From: Streptomyces californicus
Lineage (GTDB): Bacteria; Actinomycetota; Actinomycetes; Streptomycetales; Streptomycetaceae
Direction: 5' to 3'
NCBI RefSeq assembly: GCF_000717645.1
Contig: NZ_JNZZ01000022.1
Coordinates: forward strand, 1 to 64,000
Length of the DNA: 64,000 nt
Of this stretch, positions 14,179 through 27,546 are shown piece after piece. Numbering within the stretch: position 1 is the stretch's first letter; every line of letters starts with the position of its first letter. The notes under the pieces were generated by a model that saw nothing but the letters and a program-made list of their open reading frames with translations, was not told the DNA's origin and ran no database searches. Made by a program: the position numbers and the translations under genes.

Positions 14179-15660
14179 ATGCCCGAACGCCGTACCGTCG
14201 CCCTTGTCACTCTTGGCTGCGCCCGTAACGAGGTGGACTCGGAGGAGCTTGCAGGCCGCTTGGCAGCGGACGGCTGGGACCTCGTCGAGGACGCCTCGGA
14301 CGCGGATGTCGCAGTCGTCAACACCTGTGGGTTCGTCGAAGCCGCCAAGAAGGACTCCGTCGACGCCCTGCTCGAAGCGAACGATCTGAAGGACCACGGC
14401 CGCACCCAGGCCGTCGTCGCCGTCGGCTGCATGGCCGAGCGCTACGGCAAGGACCTCGCCGAGGCCCTGCCGGAGGCGGACGGCGTCCTCGGATTCGACG
14501 ACTACGCCGACATCTCCGACCGGCTCCAGACCATCCTCAACGGCGGCATCCACGCCTCGCACACCCCGCGCGACCGCCGCAAGCTGCTGCCGATCAGTCC
14601 CGCCGAGCGGCAGGACGCCGCCGTGGCGCTGCCCGGCCACGCCCAGGAGGCGCCCGCCCCGGTCCCCGAGGACCTGCCGGAGGGGGTCGCTCCGGTCTCC
14701 GGGCCCCGGGCGCCGCTGCGCCGCCGCCTCGGCACCAGCCCCGTCGCCTCGGTGAAGCTCGCCTCGGGCTGCGACCGCCGCTGCTCCTTCTGCGCGATCC
14801 CCTCCTTCCGCGGTTCGTTCATCTCGCGGCGGCCCTCGGACGTGCTCCAGGAGACCCGCTGGCTGGCCGAGCAGGGCGTCAAGGAGGTCATGCTCGTCTC
14901 CGAGAACAACACCTCCTACGGCAAGGACCTCGGCGACATCCGGCTGCTGGAGACCCTGCTGCCCGAGCTGGCCGACGTGGACGGCATCGAGCGGATCCGG
15001 GTCAGCTACCTCCAGCCCGCCGAGATGCGCCCCGGTCTCATCGACGTCCTCACCTCGACGCCGAAGGTCGCCCCGTACTTCGACCTCTCCTTCCAGCACT
15101 CCGCCCCCGGCGTGCTGCGCGCGATGCGCCGCTTCGGCGACACCGACCGCTTCCTGGAGCTGCTGGACACCATCCGGAGCAAGGCCCCCGAGGCCGGCGC
15201 CCGCTCGAACTTCATCGTCGGCTTCCCCGGTGAGACCGAGGCCGACCTCGCGGAGCTGGAACGCTTCCTCACCGGCGCCCGCCTCGACGCGATCGGCGTC
15301 TTCGGCTACTCCGACGAGGAGGGCACCGAAGCGGTGGGCTACGAGAACAAGCTCGACGCCGACACCATCGCGGAGCGCCTCGCCCACATCTCCCAGCTGG
15401 CCGAGGAGCTGACCTCGCAGCGTGCCGAGGAGCGCGTGGGGGAGACCCTCCAGGTGCTGGTGGAGTCCGTGGAGTCGGACGAGGACGGCGAGGTCGTGGT
15501 CGGGCGCGCGGCGCACCAGGCGCCCGAAACGGACGGCCAGGTGGTCTTCACCACACGCGAGGGACTGGTGCCGGGCCGTATGGTCGAGGCGAAGGCAGTG
15601 GGCACCGAGGGCGTCGACCTGGTGGCCGAACACCACGACCTTGCGGAGGTAGCCAGATGA
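14179..15660 (+). CDS. rimO: ribosomal protein S12 methylthiotransferase RimO
   Basis: The product is a 493-aa radical-SAM methylthiotransferase that adds a methylthio group to the conserved Asp of ribosomal protein S12. The N-terminal MTTase domain holds the cluster cysteines in [18 protein letters not shown] and VGCMAERY. The radical SAM CxxxCxxC is CDRRCSFC near residue 198, and a TRAM domain occupies about 415-485. It is told from its paralogue MiaB (elsewhere in this window) by [11 protein letters not shown] and TLGCARN. Between the domains is an unusual Pro/Ala-rich stretch (about 150-185). Its stop overlaps the pgsA start in ATGA, so rimO-pgsA-cinA are probably translationally coupled. 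Confidence 0.95.
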   Translation: MPERRTVALVTLGCARNEVDSEELAGRLAADGWDLVEDASDADVAVVNTCGFVEAAKKDSVDALLEANDLKDHGRTQAVVAVGCMAERYGKDLAEALPEADGVLGFDDYADISDRLQTILNGGIHASHTPRDRRKLLPISPAERQDAAVALPGHAQEAPAPVPEDLPEGVAPVSGPRAPLRRRLGTSPVASVKLASGCDRRCSFCAIPSFRGSFISRRPSDVLQETRWLAEQGVKEVMLVSENNTSYGKDLGDIRLLETLLPELADVDGIERIRVSYLQPAEMRPGLIDVLTSTPKVAPYFDLSFQHSAPGVLRAMRRFGDTDRFLELLDTIRSKAPEAGARSNFIVGFPGETEADLAELERFLTGARLDAIGVFGYSDEEGTEAVGYENKLDADTIAERLAHISQLAEELTSQRAEERVGETLQVLVESVESDEDGEVVVGRAAHQAPETDGQVVFTTREGLVPGRMVEAKAVGTEGVDLVAEHHDLAEVAR

Positions 15661-16520
15661 CGGGAGTCCCGGCATCCGCGGCAGGCGGCTCCGGCGCGAA
15701 GCCGGTCCGCGGCGGCAAGCTGGGCACTGCGGCCGTCAACCAGGCCAGCCTGTGGAACATCGCCAACATCCTCACCATGGTCCGGCTGCTGCTCGTGCCC
15801 GGCTTCGTCCTCCTGCTGTTCCACAACGGCGGGTACGACCCGGCCTGGCGCTCCTTCGCCTGGGCGGCCTTCGCCATCGCGATGATCACCGACCTGTTCG
15901 ACGGCCATCTGGCGCGGACGTACAACCTGGTCACGGATTTCGGGAAGATCGCCGACCCCATCGCCGACAAGGCGATCATGGGAGCCGCGCTGGTCTCGCT
16001 CTCCATCCTGGGCGATCTGCCGTGGTGGATCACCGGCGTGATCATCGCGCGTGAGCTCGGCATCACGCTCATGCGGTTCTGGGTGATCCGCCACGCGGTG
16101 ATCCCGGCCAGCAGAGGCGGCAAGCTGAAGACGCTCGCGCAGGGGACGGCGGCCGGCATGTACGTCCTGGCCCTCACGGGGCCCCTGGCGACCCTGCGGT
16201 TCTGGGTGATGATGGTCGCCGTCGTGCTGACGGTGGTCACCGGGCTCGACTACGTACGTCAGGCCGTCGTCCTGCGCCGTCAGGGCCTCGCCGCCGAGCG
16301 GGCCGCCGCGGCGGCCCGCTCGGCGGACGCCACGGAGGCGCTGCGGGCGGCCGCGGGTTCCGCGGTGGGCGCCGCGCCGGCCGGTGCGGTGACGGCCGTC
16401 ACGGACGCCCGGCCCGATGCGGCGGAACCGCGGTCCGGAACGGCGGACATCCCGGCGGGGGCCTTCGACGTACGGTCCGGCGCCGCCGAGGCGCGAGGCG
16501 GCGCGGAGGCCGAGCGGTGA
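15657..16520 (+). CDS. pgsA: CDP-diacylglycerol--glycerol-3-phosphate 3-phosphatidyltransferase
   Basis: This 287-aa membrane enzyme makes phosphatidylglycerophosphate from CDP-diacylglycerol and glycerol 3-phosphate. The CDP-alcohol phosphotransferase signature DLFDGHLAR...[10 protein letters not shown] begins near residue 79 and all its Asp residues are present. Several hydrophobic helices lie before residue 205. The last ~80 residues are an Ala-rich hydrophilic tail not found in short PgsA proteins. ATGA overlap with rimO and GTGA overlap with cinA. Confidence 0.92.
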   Translation: MTGVPASAAGGSGAKPVRGGKLGTAAVNQASLWNIANILTMVRLLLVPGFVLLLFHNGGYDPAWRSFAWAAFAIAMITDLFDGHLARTYNLVTDFGKIADPIADKAIMGAALVSLSILGDLPWWITGVIIARELGITLMRFWVIRHAVIPASRGGKLKTLAQGTAAGMYVLALTGPLATLRFWVMMVAVVLTVVTGLDYVRQAVVLRRQGLAAERAAAAARSADATEALRAAAGSAVGAAPAGAVTAVTDARPDAAEPRSGTADIPAGAFDVRSGAAEARGGAEAER

Positions 16521-17026
16521 CAGCCGCCGCCCGGGTGCTCCGGCTCCTCGGCGCGCGCGGCGAGACGCTGGCCGTCGCCGAATCGCTGACGGGCGGCCTG
16601 GTCGCCGCCGAGCTGACCGCCGTACCCGGCGCCTCCCGGTCCTTCCGGGGCTCGGTGACGGCGTACGCCACCCCGGTCAAGCGGGACCTCCTCGGCGTCG
16701 ACGCGCCTCTCCTGGCAGAGCGCGGTGCGGTGGACCCCGAGGTCGCGGCGCAGATGGCGGCCGGGGTGCGCCGGGTCCTCGACGCGGACTGGGGCGTCTC
16801 CACCACGGGGGTCGCCGGGCCGGAACCGCAGGACGGGCAGCCGGTCGGCACGGTCTACGCGGCCGTGGCCGGACCCTCCGGCGTCGAGAAAGTCGTCGCT
16901 CTGCGGTTGAATGGTGGGAGGGCGGAGATCCGTCATGAGAGCGTGCGAAGCGTCCTCGAACTGCTCGCGAGCGAACTCGGTGAGAATGCGCGGGCACAGG
17001 ATACGGAACAACACGGGGGGATTTGA
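16517..17026 (+). CDS. cinA: CinA C-terminal family nicotinamide-nucleotide amidohydrolase
   Basis: The 169-aa product covers only the CinA C-terminal (PncC) domain: AESLTGGLVAAELT near residue 22, then TGVAGPEPQDGQPVGTVYAA. The family deamidates NMN to nicotinate mononucleotide in the pyridine nucleotide salvage cycle. The N-terminal COG1058 domain of long CinA proteins is absent, as is usual in actinomycetes. GTG start overlapping the pgsA stop (GTGA). Confidence 0.9.
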   Translation: MTAAARVLRLLGARGETLAVAESLTGGLVAAELTAVPGASRSFRGSVTAYATPVKRDLLGVDAPLLAERGAVDPEVAAQMAAGVRRVLDADWGVSTTGVAGPEPQDGQPVGTVYAAVAGPSGVEKVVALRLNGGRAEIRHESVRSVLELLASELGENARAQDTEQHGGI

Positions 17027-17135
17027 TGTTTGCAGCCCTGAGTGAACACAACATCGCTCCCCGCACGGCCGCGCCTCAAGGCGGTACGGTAGGGCGTGAA
17101 GGATGCGGCTACGCGGTCCGAGGAGGGAGCCACCG

Positions 17136-17519
17136 ATGATTCTGCTCCGTCGCCTGCTGGGTGACGTGCTGCGTCGGCAGCGCCAGCGCCAAGGCCGTAC
17201 TCTGCGCGAAGTCTCCTCGTCCGCCCGGGTCTCGCTCGGTTATCTCTCCGAGGTGGAGCGGGGGCAGAAGGAGGCATCCTCCGAGCTGCTCTCCGCGATT
17301 TGCGACGCGCTTGACGTACGGATGTCCGAGCTCATGCGTGAGGTGAGTGACGAGCTCTCGCTCGCCGAGCTCGCCGCGTCGGCGGCTGCCAGCGATCCGG
17401 TGCCAGTGCCGGTTCGCCCCATGCTCAATTCCGTCTCCGTCTCGTCGGTCGCAGGTGTGCCGTCGGGGCGCGTCACCATCAAGGCGCCCGCGGAAGCGGT
17501 GGACGTCGTCGCCGCCTGA
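17136..17519 (+). CDS. clgR: transcriptional regulator ClgR
   Basis: The product is a 127-aa Xre-family regulator with HTH at about 8-65 ([39 protein letters not shown]). In Streptomyces ClgR activates clpP1P2, lon and its own gene, and is itself degraded by ClpP through a C-terminal Ala-Ala. The protein here ends VDVVAA, which fits that degron. ATG 17136 follows AGGAGGGA; a longer in-frame start at 17103 lacks one. A short CGCC-TCAA-GGCG inverted repeat near 17079 could be an operator, but this is weak. Confidence 0.9.
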   Translation: MILLRRLLGDVLRRQRQRQGRTLREVSSSARVSLGYLSEVERGQKEASSELLSAICDALDVRMSELMREVSDELSLAELAASAAASDPVPVPVRPMLNSVSVSSVAGVPSGRVTIKAPAEAVDVVAA

Positions 17520-17548
17520 TCCCTGCGGCACCATTGCTCGACCGGAGT

Positions 17549-17578
17549 CCCGGTCGGCCCCCACCGGGGCCGGCCGGG
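17549..17578 (+). terminator. terminator after clgR
   Basis: A 13-bp stem with one G-T pair (17549-17561 with 17566-17578) and a 4-base loop, 30 bases after the clgR stop. Confidence 0.7.
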
Positions 17579-17680
17579 GCTCTTCGGCGTGGGGCCCGAT
17601 TTCTCTGTGACCTGTGCTTCATCCGTGGAGGACGGGTGTGAGAGCTCGTCCGGCGGGCACACGAAGGACGAGGCCCACAT

Positions 17681-17729
17681 GACCGTTTTGCTTCATATGT
17701 GCCATCGTGGGTGATGCACCGAAACGGTC
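17681..17729. repeat. inverted repeat upstream of dpsC
   Basis: GACCGTTTTG (17681-17690) pairs with CGAAACGGTC (17720-17729) with one wobble pair across a 29-base spacer, ending 32 bases before the dpsC start. It may be a regulator site or a hairpin. No sigma-B-type promoter with proper spacing was found. Confidence 0.4.
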
Positions 17730-17761
17730 GGTCAAGCGGCTGACGGATGGGAGTAGCGCAC

Positions 17762-18232
17762 ATGACTGTCGTCAAGAGCACGTTGTCCGAGAGCGACCTG
17801 AAGGTCGTGGGAGCGGCGCTGCAAGGCGCCCTGGTCGACCTGGTCGACCTCTCCCTGGTGGCCAAGCAGGTCCACTGGAACGTGGTCGGTCCGCGCTTCC
17901 GCTCCGTGCACCTTCAGCTCGACGACGTCGTCGTCACGGCCCGCCAGCACTCCGACACCGTCGCCGAGCGCGCGTCGGCGGTCGGCGTCAACCCGGACGG
18001 CCGCGCCGGCACGGTCTCCAAGGAGACCGCGATCGCGTCCGTGCCCGAGGGCTGGATCAAGGACACCGACGCGGTGCGGATCCTGGTGGACGCGCTGGGC
18101 GTGGTCATCGGCCGGATGCGGGAGCGCATCGAGGTGACCGACGAGCCGGACCCGGTCACCCAGGACCTGCTGATCGCGCTGACGGCCGAGCTCGAGAAGC
18201 ACGCCTGGATGTTCCAGGCGGAGAGCGCCTGA
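17762..18232 (+). CDS. dpsC: Dps-family ferritin-like protein (DpsC-like)
   Basis: The product is a 156-aa four-helix Dps protein. The ferroxidase motif is visible as KQVHWNVVGPRF...HLQLDDVV, with further helices after ETAIASVPEGWIKD and ERIEVTDEPDPVTQDLL. Dps proteins form 12-mers that store iron, detoxify peroxide and compact DNA. Gene position beside clgR matches the S. coelicolor DpsC locus (SCO5756), hence the symbol. Start ATG 17762 follows GGGAG; an in-frame GTG or ATG further up is less well placed. Confidence 0.88.
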   Translation: MTVVKSTLSESDLKVVGAALQGALVDLVDLSLVAKQVHWNVVGPRFRSVHLQLDDVVVTARQHSDTVAERASAVGVNPDGRAGTVSKETAIASVPEGWIKDTDAVRILVDALGVVIGRMRERIEVTDEPDPVTQDLLIALTAELEKHAWMFQAESA

Positions 18233-18313
18233 CCGTACGACCCGTCGGCCGGCGGCGTGCGAACGCCGCGGTCGGCGCCCGGGACACATCGGACGAGTGA
18301 GAGGGAGCGGATC

Positions 18314-18505
18314 ATGAGCGACGGAGCCATGGACAAGCTGAAGGGCAAGGGCAAGGAAGCGGTCGGCAAGCTGACCGGCGACCAGCGCAAGGAGGCCGAG
18401 GGCAAGGCCGACCAGGCCAAGGGTGGCGCCAAGGAGACCGCCGAGGGGCTCGGCGATCGCGCCAAGGGCGTCACGGACTCCCTTCGCCGGGACGACGACA
18501 AGTAG
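18314..18505 (+). CDS. CsbD-like stress protein
   Basis: The 63-aa product is rich in Lys, Gly, Glu and Ala with the CsbD pattern: MDKLKGKGKEAVGKLTGDQRKEAEGKADQAKG. It is very hydrophilic and probably disordered or helical. CsbD family genes are general stress genes of unknown biochemical role. ATG preceded by GAGGGAGCGG. It lies 80 bases after dpsC in the same direction and may share its stress induction. Confidence 0.85.
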   Translation: MSDGAMDKLKGKGKEAVGKLTGDQRKEAEGKADQAKGGAKETAEGLGDRAKGVTDSLRRDDDK

Positions 18506-18545
18506 GCGTACCCGCGCCTCCCGGAGCCGACGCCCTCAGGGTGTG

Positions 18546-18575
18546 AGCGCCCCCGCCATCGTGGCGCGGGCGCTT
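18546..18575 (+). terminator. terminator after the CsbD-like gene
   Basis: A 12-bp stem with one mismatch (18546-18557 with 18563-18574) and a 5-base loop followed by TT, 41 bases after the stop. Confidence 0.65.
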
Positions 18576-18691
18576 CCGCGTGGGTGCCCCCGGTGGGGCC
18601 GGGGGCGGCCCCCTCGGCGGGCCGTTCTGGATGCACCGCCGCCGCGGCCAGGGGAAACTGCCGGAAAGGGTCTCGGCGGCGGGAGGCGGCG

Positions 18692-18943
18692 ATGATACGG
18701 CGACGGGTGCCGGCGCTGGTTCTCGGCGGGGTGTGGTGGTGGGCGGTGCTCCGGCTGATCCTGCGCCCGGAGCAGGCGGGGCTGGTCGAGGGGGCGGTGG
18801 CGGCGGGTGGCTGGGGGCTGAGCCTGCTGCCGGTCCACGTCGCGTCGGTGGTGCCGGTGCCCGTGGGACCGCCTGGGCGCGGGCGGTGGCTCACCAGGGC
18901 ATGGCGACGCCGCCGTTCGGGCGGAGGATCTGGCCGGTCGTGA
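18692..18943 (+). CDS. small hypothetical membrane protein
   Basis: The 83-aa frame starts at ATG 18692 behind GGGAGG. Two hydrophobic stretches (VPALVLGGVWWWAVLRLIL and AAGGWGLSLLPVHVASVVPV) suggest two membrane helices, followed by an Arg/Gly-rich tail. The family is not recognised. The 3' end overlaps the end of the convergent SDR gene by 53 bases, so the last residues may be poorly constrained. Confidence 0.5.
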   Translation: MIRRRVPALVLGGVWWWAVLRLILRPEQAGLVEGAVAAGGWGLSLLPVHVASVVPVPVGPPGRGRWLTRAWRRRRSGGGSGRS

Positions 18944-19655
18944 AGGCCGAGGCGTCCGAGGCCAGGTGCAGCACGGTGTGGGCGACGTCCTCGGGTGCGC
19001 CGACCCGCCCCAGCGGCGAGAGCCGGGCCATCGCGGTCTCCGTCCGGAGCTGCCCGGCCGCGTCGTGCCGGTCGGTCATCGGCGTACGGATCCAGCCGGG
19101 GGCGACGGCGTTCACCCGTATGGCGTGCGGTCCGAGCTCCGTGGCCAGCGTCTTGGTCAGCTGCACCACGGCGGCCTTCGCGACGCTGTAGCAGAGCAGG
19201 CCCGCGCTCGCGGAGTCCACGGCGCCGGACGCCATGGTGATCAGCGAGCCGGGTGCGGAGCGGTCCGTCAGGGAGCGGGCCACCTCCTGGCAGGCGTACA
19301 GCACCCCGGCGAAATTGACTCTCAGCACCCGTTCCAGGTCCTCGTCCGCCGTCTCCAGCACGCTGCTGGTGTGCATGATCCCGGCCGCGGCGACCAGGAC
19401 GTCGATGGCCCCGGCCGCGTCGACGGCCGCCCGGACCTGCGTGCGGTCGGTGACGTCGAGGGGGTGGATCCGGGCGTCCCCGCCCGCCTCCGCGACGAGG
19501 TCGCACGTCCCGCGCAGGCCCGTCTCGTCGCGATCGGCGCAGTGCACGGTGGCCCCGGCCGCCGCGAGCAGGAGCGCGCTCGCCCGGCCGATGCCGCTCG
19601 CCGCGCCCGTGACGAACGCGGCGCGGCCCGTGAGGTCGTACGCGGACAGAGGCAT
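18891..19655 (-). CDS. short-chain dehydrogenase/reductase
   Basis: The product is a 254-aa classical SDR. The cofactor loop TGAASGIG is at residues 16-23, an acidic residue follows beta 2 (CADRD, favouring NAD), N114 lies in VNFAG, and the catalytic set is S143, Y156 and K160 (YSVAK). The substrate cannot be told; the sequence resembles the 3-oxoacyl-ACP reductase/glucose dehydrogenase group. ATG 19655 was preferred to an in-frame start at 19691 because the fold begins at LTGRAAFVTG. Confidence 0.85.
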   Translation of the reverse strand: MPLSAYDLTGRAAFVTGAASGIGRASALLLAAAGATVHCADRDETGLRGTCDLVAEAGGDARIHPLDVTDRTQVRAAVDAAGAIDVLVAAAGIMHTSSVLETADEDLERVLRVNFAGVLYACQEVARSLTDRSAPGSLITMASGAVDSASAGLLCYSVAKAAVVQLTKTLATELGPHAIRVNAVAPGWIRTPMTDRHDAAGQLRTETAMARLSPLGRVGAPEDVAHTVLHLASDASAFTTGQILRPNGGVAMPW

Positions 19656-19742
19656 GACGGGACCGTACGACCGGATCTGACGGTGCGTCAACCAGGGTGC
19701 GTCCGGAGCGTCAGGACCGGGCCAGCCGGGCCAGGCGTCGTG

Positions 19743-19770
19743 GACCCGGTCACGATCCGCCGGACGCGCC
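19743..19770 (+). repeat. direct repeat copy A at the 3' side of nei
   Basis: The 28 bases match copy B (20747-20774) at 24 positions, including GATCCGCCGGACG. Copy A overlaps the last codons of nei. Confidence 0.55.
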
Positions 19771-20652
19771 CTGGGGTGTCGGGCCCGACTGGCAGGCGGG
19801 GCACCAGTACGTGGGGCGGTCGTCCTGGTCGGCGCGGCGGATCGGGGTGCCGCAGCGCAGGCAGGGGCGGCGGCCCCGGCCGTAGACGTACAGCGGCTCC
19901 CGTACGCGGACGGGCGGGAGCGTGCGCGCGCGGCCGGGAGCCGGCACCTCGGCCGCGGTGGGGTCCGGTTCCCGGGGCCGGAGCGGTGGGGTGCGGAGTT
20001 CGGCGGCGATCGTCGTGGTGCGGGTGGGGCGGTCGCGGTTGGCGTACAGCAGACGCTCGGCCGCGGTGACGAGCCGGGGGAGCACCCCTTCGGGGAGGTC
20101 GCCCACGGGGAGCCACGGGGTGACGCGGGCCAGGAAGCACAGCTCGCACTTGTAGACGTTGCCGATGCCCGCCAGATTGCGCTGGTCCAGCAGGGCCTCG
20201 CCGATGGGCCGCTCCGGCGCGGCGAGCAGCCGCTCCAGGGCGAGGTCCGCGTCCCAGTCGGGGCCCAGCAGGTCCGGCCCGAGGTGGCCCACCGCCCGGC
20301 TCTCCTCGTCGGTCCGCAGCAGTTCCAGCACCGGGAGCCGGTAGCCGACAGCCGTGTGCTCGCTGTTGCCGAGGATCGCGCGGATCTGGTGTCCCGGACC
20401 GCCCCGCCACCGCTCGCCCGGCGCGTACACCCGCCAGGCGCCGTCCATCCGCAGATGGCTGTGGAGGGTCAGCCCGCCCTCGACCCGGGTCAGCAGGTGT
20501 TTCCCGCGCGCGACGACGTCCAGGATGGTACGGCCGGTGAGGTCGGCGGTGGCGAAGCGGGGGACGCGCAGGTCCGACCGGGTCAGCTCCCGCCCGGCCA
20601 GCGCCGTGTGGAGCCGGGCGGCGGTCTGCAGGACGGTGTCTCCTTCGGGCAT
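19750..20652 (-). CDS. nei: Fpg/Nei family DNA glycosylase (endonuclease VIII-like)
   Basis: The 300-aa product begins MPEGDTVLQTA, giving the catalytic Pro2-Glu3 of the family. A helix-two-turn-helix core and a C-terminal zinc finger (CLRCGTPIRR...YWCPACQ) complete it. The enzyme removes oxidised pyrimidines and nicks the strand by beta/delta elimination in base-excision repair. PEGDT rather than PELPE points to Nei over Fpg/MutM. It lies downstream of lhr on the same strand, with 151 bases between, so two repair genes are neighbours. The gene is flanked by short direct repeats. Confidence 0.92.
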   Translation of the reverse strand: MPEGDTVLQTAARLHTALAGRELTRSDLRVPRFATADLTGRTILDVVARGKHLLTRVEGGLTLHSHLRMDGAWRVYAPGERWRGGPGHQIRAILGNSEHTAVGYRLPVLELLRTDEESRAVGHLGPDLLGPDWDADLALERLLAAPERPIGEALLDQRNLAGIGNVYKCELCFLARVTPWLPVGDLPEGVLPRLVTAAERLLYANRDRPTRTTTIAAELRTPPLRPREPDPTAAEVPAPGRARTLPPVRVREPLYVYGRGRRPCLRCGTPIRRADQDDRPTYWCPACQSGPTPQGASGGS

Positions 20653-20705
20653 GACTCCATCATGGGCGCGCCGGGCGCGTTCGTGTGCCGAACCGCCCCG
20701 GGATG

Positions 20706-20770
20706 CGTCCGGCGGATCAGGATCGGAGGCCGCGCCAGGTGTCATGGGCCCGGTCGAGATCCGCCGGACG
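20706..20770. repeat. 13-bp perfect inverted repeat between lhr and nei
   Basis: CGTCCGGCGGATC (20706-20718) is inverted as GATCCGCCGGACG (20758-20770) over a 39-base spacer. The same 13-mer occurs again at 19754-19766 inside the 3' end of nei. The pair could fold as a terminator for lhr or be a duplication scar. Confidence 0.6.
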
Positions 20771-20774
20771 TGCC
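20747..20774 (+). repeat. direct repeat copy B at the 5' side of nei
   Basis: The partner of copy A at 19743-19770, with 24 of 28 positions identical and in the same orientation, 1004 bases apart. Confidence 0.55.
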
Positions 20775-20803
20775 GGGAGGGCTGCCCCGGGACGTGGTTC
20801 CGG

Positions 20804-25477
<4,674 letters not shown>

Positions 25478-25484
25478 GGCCACC

Positions 25485-25507
25485 ATCCTGCACCCCGGCA
25501 CTGACAT
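25485..25507 (-). promoter_or_regulatory. possible PafBC-type DNA-damage promoter of lhr
   Basis: On the minus strand, ATGTCAGTG (25507-25499), 8 bases, then CAGGAT (25490-25485). This differs from TTGTCAGTG-N8-TAnnnT by one base in each block. It ends 7 bases before the ATG, implying a leaderless or near-leaderless message. Confidence 0.5.
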
Positions 25508-25625
25508 CGACGCCGATACGCGGGTTCCGGTGGTCGTGCCCCGATCGGCGACACCGGGCCCCGTCCCGGTCCGCGGTGGTCGGCTCGGCCGCCGCCGCAC
25601 GGCCGGGACCTGCGAGAATGTCCCC

Positions 25626-26474
25626 ATGGCGGGAGCGGACGGCACCGGGGAGTGGGCGCGGCACTGGCAGTACGCCGAACTGCCCGACCTCGATCTGCTG
25701 CGCGCCCGCTACGTCCGCCACTCCTTCCCCCGCCACAGCCACGAGGGGTACGTCATCGGGGCGATCACCGGTGGGGTGGAGGACGTGGGGCTGCCGGGCG
25801 GAACGGTCCGGGCGGTGCCCGGGACCGTGGTCCTGATCAACCCGGAGGTGCCGCACACCGCCCGCTCCGGGGCTCCCGAGGGCTGGACGTACTCCACGCT
25901 CTACCCGTCGTACCAGGTGGTCAACGACATCGCCGCCGAGGTGACGTCCCTGCGCGGCACGGTCGGTTTCGCCGAGAGCCGGGTGACCGACCCGCACGCG
26001 TCCCGGCTGATCACCGAGGTGCACCGGGCGGCGGAGGAGGGCAACGCGCTGGCGGCCGACAGCCTGCTGCGCATCGTGGTCACCCGGCTCCTCGGCCACT
26101 ACGGCGGCCCGCTGCCCGGGCCGGCCGTGCGCGCCGGGGGTGCGCGGAACGCCGTACGCGCCCGCGCCGTGCTGGAGGAGCGCATGGCCGCTCCGCCCAC
26201 GCTGGAGGCGCTCGCCACCGAGCTGGGCACCGGCCCGTTCGCACTGCTGCGGGCGTTCAAGAAGGAGTACGGGATGCCGCCCCACACGTGGCTCACCGAC
26301 GCCCGGGTGCGCCGGGCGCGCCGCCTGCTCGACGCCGGTGTCGCCCCCGCCGAGGCCGCGACCGCCGTGGGCTTCACCGACCAGCCGCACCTCAACCGTC
26401 ACTTCACCCGGATCGTGGGGGTGCCGCCCGGCGCGTACCAGCGCGAACGCGGAGTGCCCCGGTCCGGCAGGTGA
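25626..26474 (+). CDS. AraC-family transcriptional regulator
   Basis: The 282-aa product has an N-terminal cupin-like sensing domain (HSFPRHSHEGYVIG, PGTVVLINPEVPHTA) and a C-terminal pair of helix-turn-helix motifs (LEALATELGTGPFALLRAFKKEYGMPPHTWL, FTDQPHLNRHFTRIVGVPPGAYQ). Such proteins often control a neighbouring amino-acid exporter. azlCD follow 121 bases downstream in the same direction, so they are the likely target. It is divergent from lhr. Confidence 0.88.
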   Translation: MAGADGTGEWARHWQYAELPDLDLLRARYVRHSFPRHSHEGYVIGAITGGVEDVGLPGGTVRAVPGTVVLINPEVPHTARSGAPEGWTYSTLYPSYQVVNDIAAEVTSLRGTVGFAESRVTDPHASRLITEVHRAAEEGNALAADSLLRIVVTRLLGHYGGPLPGPAVRAGGARNAVRARAVLEERMAAPPTLEALATELGTGPFALLRAFKKEYGMPPHTWLTDARVRRARRLLDAGVAPAEAATAVGFTDQPHLNRHFTRIVGVPPGAYQRERGVPRSGR

Positions 26475-26595
26475 GCGACGGGGCGTACGCGCGGACCTCC
26501 GCGTGGGTGGCTCCGGCACAGAGCGCCCCGGGTGCGGATCGGCGGCGAGGCGCGTTCGGGGATGACGGAAGGCGCAAGAACGTACAAGACCGGTC

Positions 26596-27546
26596 GTGAA
26601 CAGTCCCCGTAGCGTGCCGGACGTGGCAGAACAGACAACATTCCCCGAGAGCACGGGCACACCCGGTGCTCTCCCGGCCGGACCGCCCGGCGGACCCGGC
26701 CCGGCGGCGGAGGAGCGGCCGGACAAGCCGGACTCGGCCGTCGTCCGCGACGCGCTCGGCGTCGGTGTCGCCGTCGGGCTCTCCGGCTTCGCCTTCGGCG
26801 TCACCTCGGCGGGCTCCGGCCTGAGCCTGCTGCAGACCTGCGTCCTCAGCCTGCTCGTCTTCACCGGCGCCTCCCAGTTCGCCCTGGTCGGCGCGTTGGC
26901 GGCGGGCGGCAACCCCTACACGGCCGCGGCCGGGGCCTTCTTCCTCGGCATCCGGAACGCGTTCTACGGGCTGCGCCTCTCCCAGCTCCTCGACCTGCCC
27001 CGGGCCGTACGGCCCTTCGCCGCCCACTGGGTCATCGACGAGTCGACGGCGGTCACCCTGCCGCAGCCCACCCGCCGGGCCGCGCGCATCGGCTTCACGG
27101 TCACCGGCCTCACCCTGTACGTCCTGTGGAACCTCACCACCCTGGTGGGCGCCCTGGGCGCGGAGGCGCTGGGCGACACCGACGCGTGGGGCCTGGACGC
27201 GGCGAGCCCCGCGGTGTTCCTCGCGCTGCTCGCGCCGATGCTCAGGAGCACGGTCGAGCGTGTCACGGCCGCCCTCGCGGTGATGCTCGCCCTGACGCTG
27301 CTGCCCGTGCTTCCGGCGGGCGTGCCGGTGCTGCTGTCGGCGCTGGCGGCGCCCGTCGTGCTCTTCCTGATGGGGCGGGCGAAGGGATCCTCCGCCGGGG
27401 CCGGGGGCGACCAGGGCCGCGGAGACAGCGGTGGCCACGGGAACCGAGAGAGCCGCGGGGCCGACGATGACCGCGAGGACTACGGGGCCGACGAAGACCG
27501 CGGGAACGTGGCGGAGCGGAAGAAGAGGGGCGAGCGGTCCGTATGA
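26596..27546 (+). CDS. azlC: AzlC-family branched-chain amino acid exporter, large subunit
   Basis: The 316-aa product has AzlC family features: SGFAFGVTSAGSGLSLLQTCVLSLLVFTGASQFALVG and FFLGIRNAFYGLRLS, with about eight hydrophobic segments between residues 45 and 255. With AzlD it forms an exporter of branched-chain or related amino acids. The last ~55 residues are a hydrophilic tail of Gly, Arg, Asp and Glu, unusual for the family. GTG 26596; the stop overlaps azlD in ATGA. Confidence 0.85.
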   Translation: MNSPRSVPDVAEQTTFPESTGTPGALPAGPPGGPGPAAEERPDKPDSAVVRDALGVGVAVGLSGFAFGVTSAGSGLSLLQTCVLSLLVFTGASQFALVGALAAGGNPYTAAAGAFFLGIRNAFYGLRLSQLLDLPRAVRPFAAHWVIDESTAVTLPQPTRRAARIGFTVTGLTLYVLWNLTTLVGALGAEALGDTDAWGLDAASPAVFLALLAPMLRSTVERVTAALAVMLALTLLPVLPAGVPVLLSALAAPVVLFLMGRAKGSSAGAGGDQGRGDSGGHGNRESRGADDDREDYGADEDRGNVAERKKRGERSV

